A DNA stretch of 64,000 bases, taken from contig MSTD01000007.1 in assembly GCA_001942045.1 (NCBI GenBank), positions 108,409 through 172,408 of the forward strand, written 5' to 3'. Positions 1-8,378 of the stretch are shown one piece after another; position 1 is the first letter of the stretch; each line of letters starts with the position of its first letter. Both the position numbers and the translations under genes were made by a program. Below the pieces are notes generated by a model that was not told the DNA's origin, searched no databases, and worked only from the letters and a program-made list of their open reading frames with translations. The DNA is from Mycolicibacterium porcinum (GTDB lineage: Bacteria > Actinomycetota > Actinomycetes > Mycobacteriales > Mycobacteriaceae).

Positions 1-219
1 GGTGGGCACCGGGTGTTCTCGGCGCACCAGATGAGCAGTTGCCGGATGGGATCGGATCCCGCGACCTCCGTCGCGAACCCGTGGGGCGAATTACACGACA
101 CCCCAGGGGTTTACATCGGCGACGCGAGCGCCTTGCCGACCGCGACCGGGGTGAACCCGATGATCTCGACGATGGCTGTCGCGCACCGCACCGCCGAGTA
201 CGTGCTTAGTCAGCGGTGA
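1..219 (+). CDS. GMC-family oxidoreductase, C-terminal end (partial)
   Basis: Only the last 72 codons are in the window; the frame is open at base 1, so the gene enters from the left. The segment carries the two conserved blocks of the GMC oxidoreductase C-terminal domain: HQMSSCRMG, and GVNPMIST preceded by IGDASALPTA. In this family these hold the active-site His/Asn region of FAD-dependent alcohol oxidases and dehydrogenases. The combination resembles long-chain (fatty) alcohol oxidases more than choline dehydrogenases, but substrate cannot be assigned from a fragment. It is convergent with the PucR gene and overlaps its 3' end by 14 bp. The nearby aldehyde dehydrogenase would fit alcohol-to-acid oxidation. 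Confidence 0.85.
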   Translation, partial: GGHRVFSAHQMSSCRMGSDPATSVANPWGELHDTPGVYIGDASALPTATGVNPMISTMAVAHRTAEYVLSQR

Positions 220-1462
220 CAGCGGCCGAGAACCAGTGACACAGCAGTAATGCGAGCTCGACGTCGAGCCGGTCGGTACTCGTTATCGGCCGGCCCCGTC
301 GATCTTCGGCCCGCTGGACGCGGTACCGCACGGTGTTGAAGTGCATGCACAGCTGCGCCGCGGCGGCTTTGTAGCTCGAGCCGTTCTGAAGGAACACCCG
401 CAGCGTATCGCGCAGCCGCTCATCGGATTCGGTTGCCGAGGCCAATGGTCCGAGTACCTCGCCGACCCAAACCTTGGCGGCAGCAAGGTTTTCGGTGTGC
501 AGTGCGACTGCCGACAGGCCCGGGTCGCCGTAGGCGATGACGCGCTGTGCGCCTGGCCCCGCGGCGACCACCGCACGGGCGTCAAGGGCCTGGCGGTGGG
601 AGCGCCGGAAGCCGTCGACCCCGGGCAGCGGATCGCCCAGGGACAGGAATGGTGATTGCTTGTTCCCCTCGGCGAACCGGCGGGCCCGCAGTACGGCGTC
701 GCTATCGGCCGGAACCGGAATCCACGCCCAGCCGGTCATCCGATCCCCGGCGATGAACAGCGGCGCACCTTGGCTGTCAAGGGATTCGGCGAGCGCACGG
801 ACGAAGCGCTCCAGCCGTGCCAGCTCGTCACCCTGCGCGGCGCCGCTGTACGACACCACAACCGCCAGGTGGGTACGGCGCAGTGCGTAGCCGATATCGG
901 TACCGGCCTCGTCGATGTCCACCGGACCGGGATCGAGCAGTTCCCGAACCCGCATCGCGCGGGCGGTGTTCTGCGTCGCCAGACAGAGTTCCCGTTCCAC
1001 CTGATAGGCCGCGGTGACCTGTTGGGAGATGTGGTCGATGTACCGGAAAGTGACGGCGGTGATCGCCTGGAACACGTCGAGTGTGCTCGCGGTATCGAGC
1101 TCCATCACCCGAATCTCGTCCAGCACGATCCCGAGCAGGGTCTGTTGCCCGAGCCGGTAGGCGCGGATGAGTGCGTTGGCCGGCGCGCCGTGCCGGGCCA
1201 GCTGCCGCGCGTACTCCACGGCGGTCGGTGGCGGCCTGACGTCGTCGATCGCGATGTCGTGCTGGATCGCGGAGAACACGGTTTCGATGTTGTGCGCGAC
1301 GCTGTCGCGCAGGAGGGTGAGCAACTGCGGGTGCTCGCGCAGTTCGGGGATCGACGACAACAGGTATTGCTGAATCGAATCGCTGACCGCATCGATCCGG
1401 TCGCTCAGCCGCGTGACGATCAACGCGGCTGAGTCGGCAGCAGACGGGACACGCTGCTTCAT
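206..1462 (-). CDS. PucR/CdaR-family transcriptional regulator
   Basis: Protein of 418 residues with no membrane segment. The C-terminal ~65 residues are the PucR-type helix-turn-helix: SYKAAAAQLCMHFNTVRYRV, where FNTVRYR is the recognition-helix signature. The central part matches the CdaR GGDEF-like region, and the N-terminus is a helical domain seen in actinobacterial PucR proteins. Such proteins are usually local activators of catabolic genes. Its promoter appears to overlap the terminator hairpin of the upstream aldehyde dehydrogenase. A TACCCT -10-like element lies 7 nt before the ATG and no Shine-Dalgarno is visible, so the mRNA may be leaderless. A second, distinct PucR gene lies at 7170-8354. 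Ligand unknown. Confidence 0.85.
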   Translation of the reverse strand: MKQRVPSAADSAALIVTRLSDRIDAVSDSIQQYLLSSIPELREHPQLLTLLRDSVAHNIETVFSAIQHDIAIDDVRPPPTAVEYARQLARHGAPANALIRAYRLGQQTLLGIVLDEIRVMELDTASTLDVFQAITAVTFRYIDHISQQVTAAYQVERELCLATQNTARAMRVRELLDPGPVDIDEAGTDIGYALRRTHLAVVVSYSGAAQGDELARLERFVRALAESLDSQGAPLFIAGDRMTGWAWIPVPADSDAVLRARRFAEGNKQSPFLSLGDPLPGVDGFRRSHRQALDARAVVAAGPGAQRVIAYGDPGLSAVALHTENLAAAKVWVGEVLGPLASATESDERLRDTLRVFLQNGSSYKAAAAQLCMHFNTVRYRVQRAEDRRGRPITSTDRLDVELALLLCHWFSAAVTAD

Positions 1463-1469
1463 GTAGGCA

Positions 1470-1475
1470 AGGGTA
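1470..1475 (-). promoter_or_regulatory. Putative -10 element of leaderless PucR gene
   Basis: TACCCT on the minus strand fits the mycobacterial TANNNT -10 pattern, with 7 nt to the ATG at 1462. No ribosome-binding site precedes that ATG. The element sits inside the hairpin at 1473-1502. Confidence 0.35.
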
Positions 1476-1502
1476 GGCCCCGGCCGCTCGGCCGGGGCCT
1501 AC
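1473..1502 (-). terminator. Strong hairpin terminator after aldehyde dehydrogenase
   Basis: Perfect 13-bp inverted repeat (GTAGGCCCCGGCC / GGCCGGGGCCTAC) around a 4-nt loop. It lies 6 bp beyond the stop of the minus-strand aldehyde dehydrogenase. There is no U tract, as is common for mycobacterial terminators. Confidence 0.7.
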
Positions 1503-1508
1503 ATTCGC

Positions 1509-3005
1509 TCAGCGGTTGATCAGGCGCAGCAACCGTCCGAGCAGGTTGGTGCGCCGCGCGGCGTACGGGTACATGTGCAGGTCGCGCTTGGGATTGAAGC
1601 GCGAGACCAGCAGCGACTGCTGGCGGCAGTACTTGCGGATGCCGCCGGGCCCGTGCCGGTGCCCGACGCCGGAGCCCGGTTTTGCCCCGCCCATCGGCAA
1701 CTCGAGTGCGGTGTAGTTCACCAGCGCGTCGTTGATCGTGACGGCACCTGAATTCACCCTTCGAGCAACCGATTCAGCACGTTTCAGATTGCGGGAGAAC
1801 ACTGCGGCGCTCAGTCCGTAGTCCGAGTCGTTGGCCAGCCGGATCGCTTCCTCGGCGTCGGCCACCTTCATGATCGGCAGGGTGGGGCCGAAGGTCTCCT
1901 CGCGCATGCAGGCCATGTCGTGGTCCACGTCGACCAGTACGGTCGGCTCGTACCAGTAGCCCTTACCGTCACCCCGGCGGCCGCCGGTCAGCACGTTTGC
2001 CCCGCGTGCGCGGGCGTCGTCGACGTGGCGGGCGACGGTGTCCACCTGCGGCGGGAAGGTCAGCGATCCGACGTCCACACTGCCAGGGCCGGTCGGGACG
2101 CCCTGGCGGAGCGCCCGCACCTTCTCGACAACCCGGTTCACGAACTCGTCGTAGATCGGCGCTTCCACGTAACAGCGTTCGATCGAGATACAGGTCTGGC
2201 CGCAGTTGAACATCGACCAGTAGGCCGCGTGGTTGGCGGCCCGTTCGACGTCGGCGTCGGCGAGCACGATCATCGGGTCCTTGCCGCCGAGCTCCAATGA
2301 CGCGGGGATGAGTCGCTCGGCAGCCCCGGCCGCGACCTTGCGCCCGGTGGCGGTGGAACCGGTGAACATGACCATGTCGATTTCGGCCAGCAGCGCGGCA
2401 CCGGCCGCGCCACGCCCGGTGGCGACGGCGAAAACGTCTGCGGGCAGTCCGCATTCGGTGAGTCCCTGGGCCAGCAGCAGAGATGTCAGCGGGGTGACCT
2501 CCGAAGGCTTGAGGATCACACTGTTACCCGCGGCCAGAGCAGGAATGCAGTCACCGAACGAGTTGGTCAGCGGGTAGTTCCATGGCCCGATCACGCCGAC
2601 CAGGCCCATCGGGCGGTACCGCACGGCCAGCCGTTTGCCGAGGACGAAGACCGAGGACGACCGCACCCGCTCGTCGGCGAGGTACTTCGGCGCCTGCCTG
2701 GCCCAGAACCCGAATGCCGCGGCACCGTACGAGAGTTCGGCGATCTGGGCGTCCTCGTAGGTCTTTCCCGTTTCGGCGCAGATCGTGTTGATCACCTGCT
2801 CGGCGTTGTCCATCAGCCAACGCTGCATACGCTTGAGAACCCGGGCACGTCCCTCGAAGCCCATTGCTTCCCAAGTTGGTTGCGCGGCACGGCCTCGGCG
2901 GGCCAGCTCGGCGATATCGGCCGCGGTCATATCGGGCACATGCCCGATCACCTCACCCGTCGCGGGATTCTCGACCGCGATCTGCGCGGTGGTGGTGCTT
3001 GTCAT
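1509..3005 (-). CDS. Aldehyde dehydrogenase family protein
   Basis: Full-length NAD(P)-dependent aldehyde dehydrogenase of 498 residues. The catalytic set is complete: Asn143 in PWNYP, the general base Glu238 in LELGGK, and the nucleophile Cys272 in NCGQTCIS. It oxidises an aldehyde to the acid in the cytosol; substrate is not determinable. The NCGQTCISIER block resembles the GabD2-like neighbour at 8379-9932, so it may be labelled a succinate-semialdehyde dehydrogenase. Its position between an alcohol-oxidase-like gene and a PHA/acyl-CoA ligase operon favours a longer-chain or hydroxylated aldehyde (inference). The basic C-terminal tail of about 30 residues is slightly longer than usual. It begins 9 bp after the phaZ stop and probably ends that operon. 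Confidence 0.88.
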   Translation of the reverse strand: MTSTTTAQIAVENPATGEVIGHVPDMTAADIAELARRGRAAQPTWEAMGFEGRARVLKRMQRWLMDNAEQVINTICAETGKTYEDAQIAELSYGAAAFGFWARQAPKYLADERVRSSSVFVLGKRLAVRYRPMGLVGVIGPWNYPLTNSFGDCIPALAAGNSVILKPSEVTPLTSLLLAQGLTECGLPADVFAVATGRGAAGAALLAEIDMVMFTGSTATGRKVAAGAAERLIPASLELGGKDPMIVLADADVERAANHAAYWSMFNCGQTCISIERCYVEAPIYDEFVNRVVEKVRALRQGVPTGPGSVDVGSLTFPPQVDTVARHVDDARARGANVLTGGRRGDGKGYWYEPTVLVDVDHDMACMREETFGPTLPIMKVADAEEAIRLANDSDYGLSAAVFSRNLKRAESVARRVNSGAVTINDALVNYTALELPMGGAKPGSGVGHRHGPGGIRKYCRQQSLLVSRFNPKRDLHMYPYAARRTNLLGRLLRLINR

Positions 3006-3014
3006 CTGATGTCC

Positions 3015-3821
3015 TTACGGTCGTTCGCCGGAATAGTCGAGGAAGGAATCGATCACCGGCGCGAGTTCGGCGGCGTTGGTGACCAGGTCGATGTGCCCGC
3101 CGGAATGCAGATGCAGGTGGGGGCGGCCCAGGAGGCGATTCATGATGTGGGCGTTGGCGACCGGGATGATCGGGTCGTCGGTGCCGGCCACCACGAGGGC
3201 CGGTTGGCGGATGGCCGGCAGGGCGAACAGGCTGGTCCACACCGATCCGGCGAGCAGTTGATGCACATAGCCCACCTTGGATCCGGCGTGCAGCTGGCTG
3301 CCGAAGATCTTGGCCACGTCGTATCCGTGCTCGCGCACGGTACCGCCGTACAGCTCGCCGGCCATCGTGGCGATGTAGTCCGGATCGGTGAAACGCTTGG
3401 GCGTCAACATCTTCGCCAGGATCCGCGGGTGCGCCGGCACCATGATCGCCCCCGTTCCGGTGGCGACCAGGACGAGCCTGCGGCACCGGCGCGGATTCTG
3501 GAACGCGAACTGCTGGGCCAATGCCCCGCCCCAGGACAGGCCGAGCACGTCGACCACACTGAAGCCGAGCTTGGTCAGGACCCGGCCCAGCACCCACGCC
3601 AGGTACGGAAACCCGTACGGCAGCATCGAGGTGGGGGAGCCGCCAGTTCCAGGGACGTCGAACCGGATCACGGTTCGGTCCGGGTCCAGGTGCTGCACAA
3701 GCGGTTCGAGCACCTCGAGGCTGGCGCCGATGCCGTTACACAGCACGAGCGGCACGCCGGTGCCCCGCCGGACGTCGACGCGGATGCGTTGCCCGCCGGC
3801 GGCCACATATGTCTCTGCCAC
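3015..3821 (-). CDS. phaZ: Intracellular medium-chain PHA depolymerase (alpha/beta hydrolase)
   Basis: Alpha/beta hydrolase of 268 residues that follows the pseudomonad intracellular medium-chain-length polyhydroxyalkanoate depolymerase PhaZ closely. Shared blocks are NGIGASLEVLEP, FDVPGTGGS, LGLSWGGALAQQFA, TGTGAIMVPAHPRIL and GYVHQLLAGSVWTS. The triad is Ser96 (GLSWGG), Asp215 or Asp216 (AGTDDPIIP) and His243 (SGGHIDL). Known PhaZ enzymes hydrolyse stored polyester to 3-hydroxy-fatty acids. The start follows the phaC stop by 4 bp and the downstream acyl-CoA ligase product could reactivate the released acids. That polymer is the true substrate here is inferred from the synthase next door; an esterase for another acyl ester is the alternative. 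Confidence 0.8.
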   Translation of the reverse strand: MAETYVAAGGQRIRVDVRRGTGVPLVLCNGIGASLEVLEPLVQHLDPDRTVIRFDVPGTGGSPTSMLPYGFPYLAWVLGRVLTKLGFSVVDVLGLSWGGALAQQFAFQNPRRCRRLVLVATGTGAIMVPAHPRILAKMLTPKRFTDPDYIATMAGELYGGTVREHGYDVAKIFGSQLHAGSKVGYVHQLLAGSVWTSLFALPAIRQPALVVAGTDDPIIPVANAHIMNRLLGRPHLHLHSGGHIDLVTNAAELAPVIDSFLDYSGERP

Positions 3822-3825
3822 GGGA

Positions 3826-5514
3826 TCAGCTCTCGAGGACGTAGGTGCCGGGAGCGGGGCACAGCGGCGGGAAGCCCTGTCCGCCGAGCGCCGTAGGCGC
3901 GTCGACCTGTCCGCCGCTGCGCTCGGCCAGCCAGGCCGAGTAGTGCGGCCACCAGGAGTCCTTCTGCGGTTCGTTGTCGGCAGCCCAGTCGTTGGGTTCG
4001 GTCTCGTCGACCGCCGCCGCGCGGAACGTGGCCTTCGGGTTGCCCGGCGGGTTGACCAGCGCCGCGATGTGTCCGCTGGTGGACAGCACGTAGGTGTTGT
4101 CCTTGCTACCCACCAGCTGGGCGCTGCGGTAGGTGGCCTGCCAGGGGCAGATGTGGTCGGCCAGGCCGCCGATCACGTAGGCGTCGTTGGTGATCTTGCC
4201 GAGGTCGATCTTGCTACCGAGCATGCTCACCGATCCCGGCTTGGTCAGCGAGTTGTGAACGCCCATCATCACCATGTCCCGGTGCAGTGCGGCGGTCATG
4301 CGGGTGGTGTCGGCGTTCCAGAACAGCACGTCGAAGGCTGCGGGGGAGCGGCCCTGGACGTAGTTGTTCACCCAGTACCGCCACACCAGGTCGGTCGGAC
4401 GCAGCCAGGCGAACATCTCGGCCATCGCGCGCCCGTCGAGGTAACCCTGCCGCCCGGAGGCGCGGATCGCAGCGTGGGCAGCGCGCTCGCTCATGGCGGC
4501 GGAGGCGAAGCCGGCCTGATCCTGGTCGAGCACCGTGACGCCCAGCGTCAGCCCGGCGATCTTGTCGCCCTGGCCGATATCGGCCAGATGCGCTGCCACC
4601 ATCGAGGCCAGGATCCCGCCCGAGCAGCTCGCGAACAGGTGGGCGCTGTCGGTATCGGCGATGGTGCGGACCGCATCGAGCGCCTCGACGATGGCGGATC
4701 CGTAGGCGTCGAAGCCCCAATCCTTGTGCCGGGCAGCGGGATTACGCCACGAGATCGTGAAGACCTGGTGACCTTGCTTGACGAAGTACTCGATCATGCT
4801 GCGGCCGGGCGCGATGTCCATGATGTAGTACTTGTTGATCACCGGCGGCACCATGAGCAACGGAATCTTGTGCACCGTCGGGGTCTGGGGCGCATAGTGG
4901 ATCAGCTCGAACATCCGGGTCTTGAGCACCACGGCGCCGTTGGTGACGGCGACCGTCTCGCCGACCGCGAACGCGTCCGGATCGACCATCGCGGGCACCC
5001 GCGGCTTCGACGCCATGTCACGGGCCAGAGCCTTGAGCCCACGCACCGCGGACAAGCCGCCGGTGTCGACCAGTGCCTTCCAGCCGAGCGGGCTGAGCAC
5101 CGGGTTGTTGCTCGGGGAGAGCCCCTCGATCAGATTGTCCAATACGAACCGCATCTTGTCGCGGTCACGCCAGTCCAGATCGGCTGCGGCGAAAAGCTTC
5201 TCAGCCGCGTCGGCCGACGCCAGGTAGGACTGCATGGTGCGGCGCATCATCGGATTGCCTTGCCACGCCGGGTCGCTGAAGCGTTTGTCGGCGCGGGCCG
5301 GCGAACGGTCAGAGTCGCCCGCGGCGATCGAGACGAGCTCGCGGGCCAGCAGGCCCACGTGGCCGACCACCGTACGCGGTTTGCCGGCCAGGCTGCGGCC
5401 CATCCGGGCCCACGACGCGTTGGGCATCATGCGCCCGGCGAAGCTGCGGGTCGAGTTGATCAGCAACAGGTCGAGCGGCGCGGCGAGTTCGTCGAATCGG
5501 GTTGTCTCGGCCAT
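3826..5514 (-). CDS. phaC: Class II-type poly(3-hydroxyalkanoate) synthase
   Basis: Polyester synthase of 562 residues, the size of pseudomonad class II PhaC, with matching blocks along its length: KRFSDPAWQGNP, ELIHYAPQTPTVH, FTISWRNP, FAWLRPTDLVWRYWVNNY, FDVLFWNADTTR, GHIAALVNPPGNPKA, and PGTYVLES at the C-terminus. The lipase-like box is ASCSGG with Cys297 as nucleophile (GACSGG in pseudomonads). The other triad members are Asp453 (LADHICPW) and His482 (STSGHI). The family joins 3-hydroxyacyl-CoA units into polymer. The ATG at 5514 is chosen because the homology begins there and it follows the ligase stop by 4 bp. There is no phasin gene beside it. Polymer formation in this organism is inference. 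Confidence 0.85.
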   Translation of the reverse strand: MAETTRFDELAAPLDLLLINSTRSFAGRMMPNASWARMGRSLAGKPRTVVGHVGLLARELVSIAAGDSDRSPARADKRFSDPAWQGNPMMRRTMQSYLASADAAEKLFAAADLDWRDRDKMRFVLDNLIEGLSPSNNPVLSPLGWKALVDTGGLSAVRGLKALARDMASKPRVPAMVDPDAFAVGETVAVTNGAVVLKTRMFELIHYAPQTPTVHKIPLLMVPPVINKYYIMDIAPGRSMIEYFVKQGHQVFTISWRNPAARHKDWGFDAYGSAIVEALDAVRTIADTDSAHLFASCSGGILASMVAAHLADIGQGDKIAGLTLGVTVLDQDQAGFASAAMSERAAHAAIRASGRQGYLDGRAMAEMFAWLRPTDLVWRYWVNNYVQGRSPAAFDVLFWNADTTRMTAALHRDMVMMGVHNSLTKPGSVSMLGSKIDLGKITNDAYVIGGLADHICPWQATYRSAQLVGSKDNTYVLSTSGHIAALVNPPGNPKATFRAAAVDETEPNDWAADNEPQKDSWWPHYSAWLAERSGGQVDAPTALGGQGFPPLCPAPGTYVLES

Positions 5515-5518
5515 GATG

Positions 5519-7027
5519 TCACTTGCTTTCTGTGGTGGGGACGGTGATGTCGCGGCGCTGGATCTTGCCGGTGGGTCCCTTGGGCAGGGCGTCGACGATC
5601 CAGACGCGGCGCGGGTACTTGTAGGCGGCGACCTGTCGCTTGACGAAGTCGCGCAGGTCCTCCGGTTTGGCCTCGGTGCCGCTCTTGAGGGCGACGGCCG
5701 CACCGACTTCCTCTCCGAGGGTGTCGTGGGGGATGCCGATGACGGCGGCCTCGGCGACCGCCGGGTGTTCGTAGAGAACTTCCTCGATCTCGCGCGGATA
5801 GACGTTGAGCCCACCGCGAATGATCAGCTGCTTCTTGCGGTCGACGATGTAGAACAGGCCGTCGGCATCGGTCTTGCCGATGTCGCCGGTGGAGAACCAG
5901 CCGTCGGCCGAGATCGCCTCGGCGGTCGCCTCGGGCAGGTCCCAGTAGCCCTTCATGACGTTGTGGCCGCGGACCTGGACTTCCCCGGCTTCGCCCGGGG
6001 GCAGTTCGTGGCCCGCATCGTCGACGACACGCATCTCGACGCCTTCGATCGGCGTGCCGATCGAACCCGGCTTGCGGATCTTGTCGGGATGGTTGAAGCA
6101 GGCCACCGGAGAGGTCTCGGACAGGCCGTAGCCCTCCAGAACCTGGCAGCCGAACCGCTTTTCGAAGTCGGCCAGCACCTGCACCGGCAGGGCGGCGCCG
6201 CCGGAGGCGCAGACGCGCAGCGTGGAGGTGGCCGCCTCGGAGTATTTCGGTGCCACTGCGAGCAGTGCCGAATACATCGTGGGCACCCCTTCGAAGACGG
6301 TGACCCCGAAGCGCTCGATCATCTGCACCGCGGCGTCCGGGTCGAATCGGGGGATCAGCGCCAGCGTCGCGCCGGCCAGCACCGAACATTGCAGACCGCA
6401 GGTCAGTCCGAAGACGTGGAACAGCGGCAGCGCACCCATCACCACGTCGTGTGAGTCGATCCGGATCAGCGTGCGCATGGTGATCTCGGCATTGCGGTGC
6501 AGCCCGCCGTGGGTGAGTTCGGCGCCCTTGGGTTTGCCAGTGGTGCCGGAGGTGTGCAGTACGACGGCGGTGTCGTCGTCCGCGCGGGAAACCGGTGCGG
6601 CCTGCTCGGGCAGTTCAGCGATGAGTTCGGTCAGTGAGGCGTCGTCGACCAGCCAGGGCTTCGCGCCGGCGGCAGCCGCCGCGGCGGTGGCCTCCTGGGC
6701 GAAGGCAGGCGTCGCGAATATCGCCTTGGCGCCGGTGTTGGCCAGGTAGAACTCGATCTCGCGGGCTTTGAGCAGCGGGTTCATCGGCACGGCGACGGCG
6801 CCCCGGCTCAGGATGCCGTAGAACACCACCGCGAAAGCCGGGGTATTCGGGAGCATGATGCCCACCCGGTCACCGGGAGCGATGCCGGCCCGGTCGAGAA
6901 ACGTCGCCACCCGGGCGGCGGCACTCGCGAACTGGGCGTAGCTCAAGGTGGTCTCCCCGCACCGCAGTGCGGGGTCCTGCGGTGCCCGTTGCGCGGCGGC
7001 CACGAGATTCAGGCTGAGGTTGGACAA
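5519..7027 (-). CDS. Acyl-CoA synthetase (long-chain fatty-acid-CoA ligase family)
   Basis: ANL-superfamily ligase of 502 residues. It has the phosphate-binding loop TSGTTGKPKGAE (residues 159-170), the A5 motif EGYGLSETSP, the A7 motif GWFSTGDIG and the C-terminal catalytic lysine region PKGPTGKIQRRDI. It activates a carboxylic acid with ATP and CoA. It starts with TTG at 7027, preceded by GGAG at 6-nt spacing, and is the first gene of a tight operon with phaC and phaZ. An obvious role is making hydroxyacyl-CoA for the synthase or reactivating acids freed by the depolymerase (inference). It is divergent from a PucR gene, with inverted repeats in the 142-bp gap. Confidence 0.87.
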   Translation of the reverse strand: MSNLSLNLVAAAQRAPQDPALRCGETTLSYAQFASAAARVATFLDRAGIAPGDRVGIMLPNTPAFAVVFYGILSRGAVAVPMNPLLKAREIEFYLANTGAKAIFATPAFAQEATAAAAAAGAKPWLVDDASLTELIAELPEQAAPVSRADDDTAVVLHTSGTTGKPKGAELTHGGLHRNAEITMRTLIRIDSHDVVMGALPLFHVFGLTCGLQCSVLAGATLALIPRFDPDAAVQMIERFGVTVFEGVPTMYSALLAVAPKYSEAATSTLRVCASGGAALPVQVLADFEKRFGCQVLEGYGLSETSPVACFNHPDKIRKPGSIGTPIEGVEMRVVDDAGHELPPGEAGEVQVRGHNVMKGYWDLPEATAEAISADGWFSTGDIGKTDADGLFYIVDRKKQLIIRGGLNVYPREIEEVLYEHPAVAEAAVIGIPHDTLGEEVGAAVALKSGTEAKPEDLRDFVKRQVAAYKYPRRVWIVDALPKGPTGKIQRRDITVPTTESK

Positions 7028-7038
7028 AGCTGGCTCCG

Positions 7039-7064
7039 TTGATCTGGGGTTTCCGATAGATCAA
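7039..7064. promoter_or_regulatory. Inverted repeat in 5' region of acyl-CoA ligase operon
   Basis: TTGATCT and AGATCAA, 7-bp perfect arms separated by 12 bp, begin 12 bp upstream of the TTG start of the ligase. Candidate operator or start-proximal hairpin. Confidence 0.4.
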
Positions 7065-7101
7065 GCGTGGTGCCGGCGAGGTTCGAACTCCATGGGGCCG
7101 G

Positions 7102-7124
7102 CCACAACGTTGAGGTCGTTGTGG
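7102..7124. promoter_or_regulatory. Candidate operator between ligase/phaC/phaZ operon and pucR
   Basis: CCACAACG and CGTTGTGG form a perfect inverted repeat with 8-bp arms and a 7-bp spacer. It sits midway between the divergent starts at 7027 and 7170. PucR regulators often bind between themselves and the genes they control. Confidence 0.5.
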
Positions 7125-7157
7125 TGTGAGTGCCCACATCACCGGGGCCGGTGGACT

Positions 7158-7163
7158 TATCGT
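7158..7163 (+). promoter_or_regulatory. -10 element of leaderless pucR-type gene
   Basis: TATCGT fits the mycobacterial TANNNT consensus and is exactly 6 nt before the ATG at 7170, so the start codon would be the transcription start. No Shine-Dalgarno precedes the ATG. Confidence 0.5.
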
Positions 7164-7169
7164 GACGTT

Positions 7170-8354
7170 ATGGCTGTGCCGCTCGATCCGCACATCGCGC
7201 TGCTCGTCAAGACCATGGTGGCGCGGGCCGACGAACTGGCCGACGCGATGGTGGAGGCCATCCGTGAAGCGGTCGGTTTCTACGGGACGAACACCGGGAT
7301 GGTGACCGCCGACGAGTTGCACCGCAGTTGCCTCTCGCACATGTCCTACATGCTGGACGCACTGGTCGGCGACGGCGACCCCGATGTTTCTGTCGCCGAG
7401 GACGTGGGCGTACAACGCGCGGTGACCGGCGTGCCGTTGGTCGCGGTGATGTCGGCCTATCGGGTGGGCTTCCGGTCTCTCTGGGAATCGTCACTGACCG
7501 AGGCGAAAAAGCTCGGCATCCCGGCCGAGTCCATCCTGGCCACCACCTCCCAGATCCTCGTCGCCCAGGACACCTTCACCCAGGCGATGACCGGTGCCTA
7601 CCGCCAGGAGGTCACCCGGCAGGTGCTGGGTAAGGAGGAGGAACGCTCGGCATTGGTAGAGGCGATCCTGATGGGCCGGATCACCGACACCCAGAATCTC
7701 TGGGACGCCGCCGACGTCCTGCGGCTTCCGACAGTCGGGCCGTATGTCGTTGTGGCGGCACAGGTTCCGAGCATCGGCCGGACCGGGCTGCCCGAGATCG
7801 AGAACCGCCTGGACGCCCGCGACATCAAGTCGGCCTGGCGGCTGCTGCCGGACCTGCAAGTGGGCATCGTGCACCTGCGCAAGCCGTCCGCACACGATGA
7901 CCTGCTCGAGGTGCTGCGTGGACTCGCGTCGGCACGGGTCGGGGTGAGCCCGCAGTTTCGTGACCTGTCGGAGACGGGGGAGGCGCTGCGATTCGCCCGG
8001 TTGGCCATCGCGGGCAAGGTATCCGACGACGACCTGGTCCGGGTTTTCGACGATTCGCCGCTGGCCGTGGCAGCGGTCGCCGCCCCCGATGTCATGCAGC
8101 GCATCAGCCGCGACATGCTCGGCGCGCTCGATGACCTGCCCGCCGACGAGCGGGACATGCTCGTCGGCGCCTTCGAGGCGTGGCTGGAGGCCGGCGGCTC
8201 CACGAACGACACTGCCGCAAAGCTTTTCGTCCACCCCAACACCGTGCGGCACCGGCTGCACCGCATCGAAGAACACACCGGCCGATCGCTGACCCGACCC
8301 CGGGACATCGCCGAACTGTGCCTGGCCTTCGAGGTGTACCGCCGGCTGCCGTGA
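7170..8354 (+). CDS. PucR/CdaR-family transcriptional regulator
   Basis: Regulator of 394 residues starting MAVPLDPHIALLVKTM. The last ~60 residues contain the PucR helix-turn-helix: STNDTAAKLFVHPNTVRHRL followed by HRIEEHTGRSL. The preceding region is the CdaR GGDEF-like fold and the N-terminus a helical actinobacterial domain. The ATG at 7170 is chosen because the recognisable domain begins there and a -10 element lies 6 nt upstream. Its divergent arrangement with the acyl-CoA ligase-phaC-phaZ operon makes it the likely regulator of that operon (inference); the palindrome at 7102-7124 is the candidate site. It differs clearly from the PucR at 206-1462. Confidence 0.87.
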   Translation: MAVPLDPHIALLVKTMVARADELADAMVEAIREAVGFYGTNTGMVTADELHRSCLSHMSYMLDALVGDGDPDVSVAEDVGVQRAVTGVPLVAVMSAYRVGFRSLWESSLTEAKKLGIPAESILATTSQILVAQDTFTQAMTGAYRQEVTRQVLGKEEERSALVEAILMGRITDTQNLWDAADVLRLPTVGPYVVVAAQVPSIGRTGLPEIENRLDARDIKSAWRLLPDLQVGIVHLRKPSAHDDLLEVLRGLASARVGVSPQFRDLSETGEALRFARLAIAGKVSDDDLVRVFDDSPLAVAAVAAPDVMQRISRDMLGALDDLPADERDMLVGAFEAWLEAGGSTNDTAAKLFVHPNTVRHRLHRIEEHTGRSLTRPRDIAELCLAFEVYRRLP

Positions 8355-8378
8355 GCCGTTGCTTCCTGGCGAGAAAAG

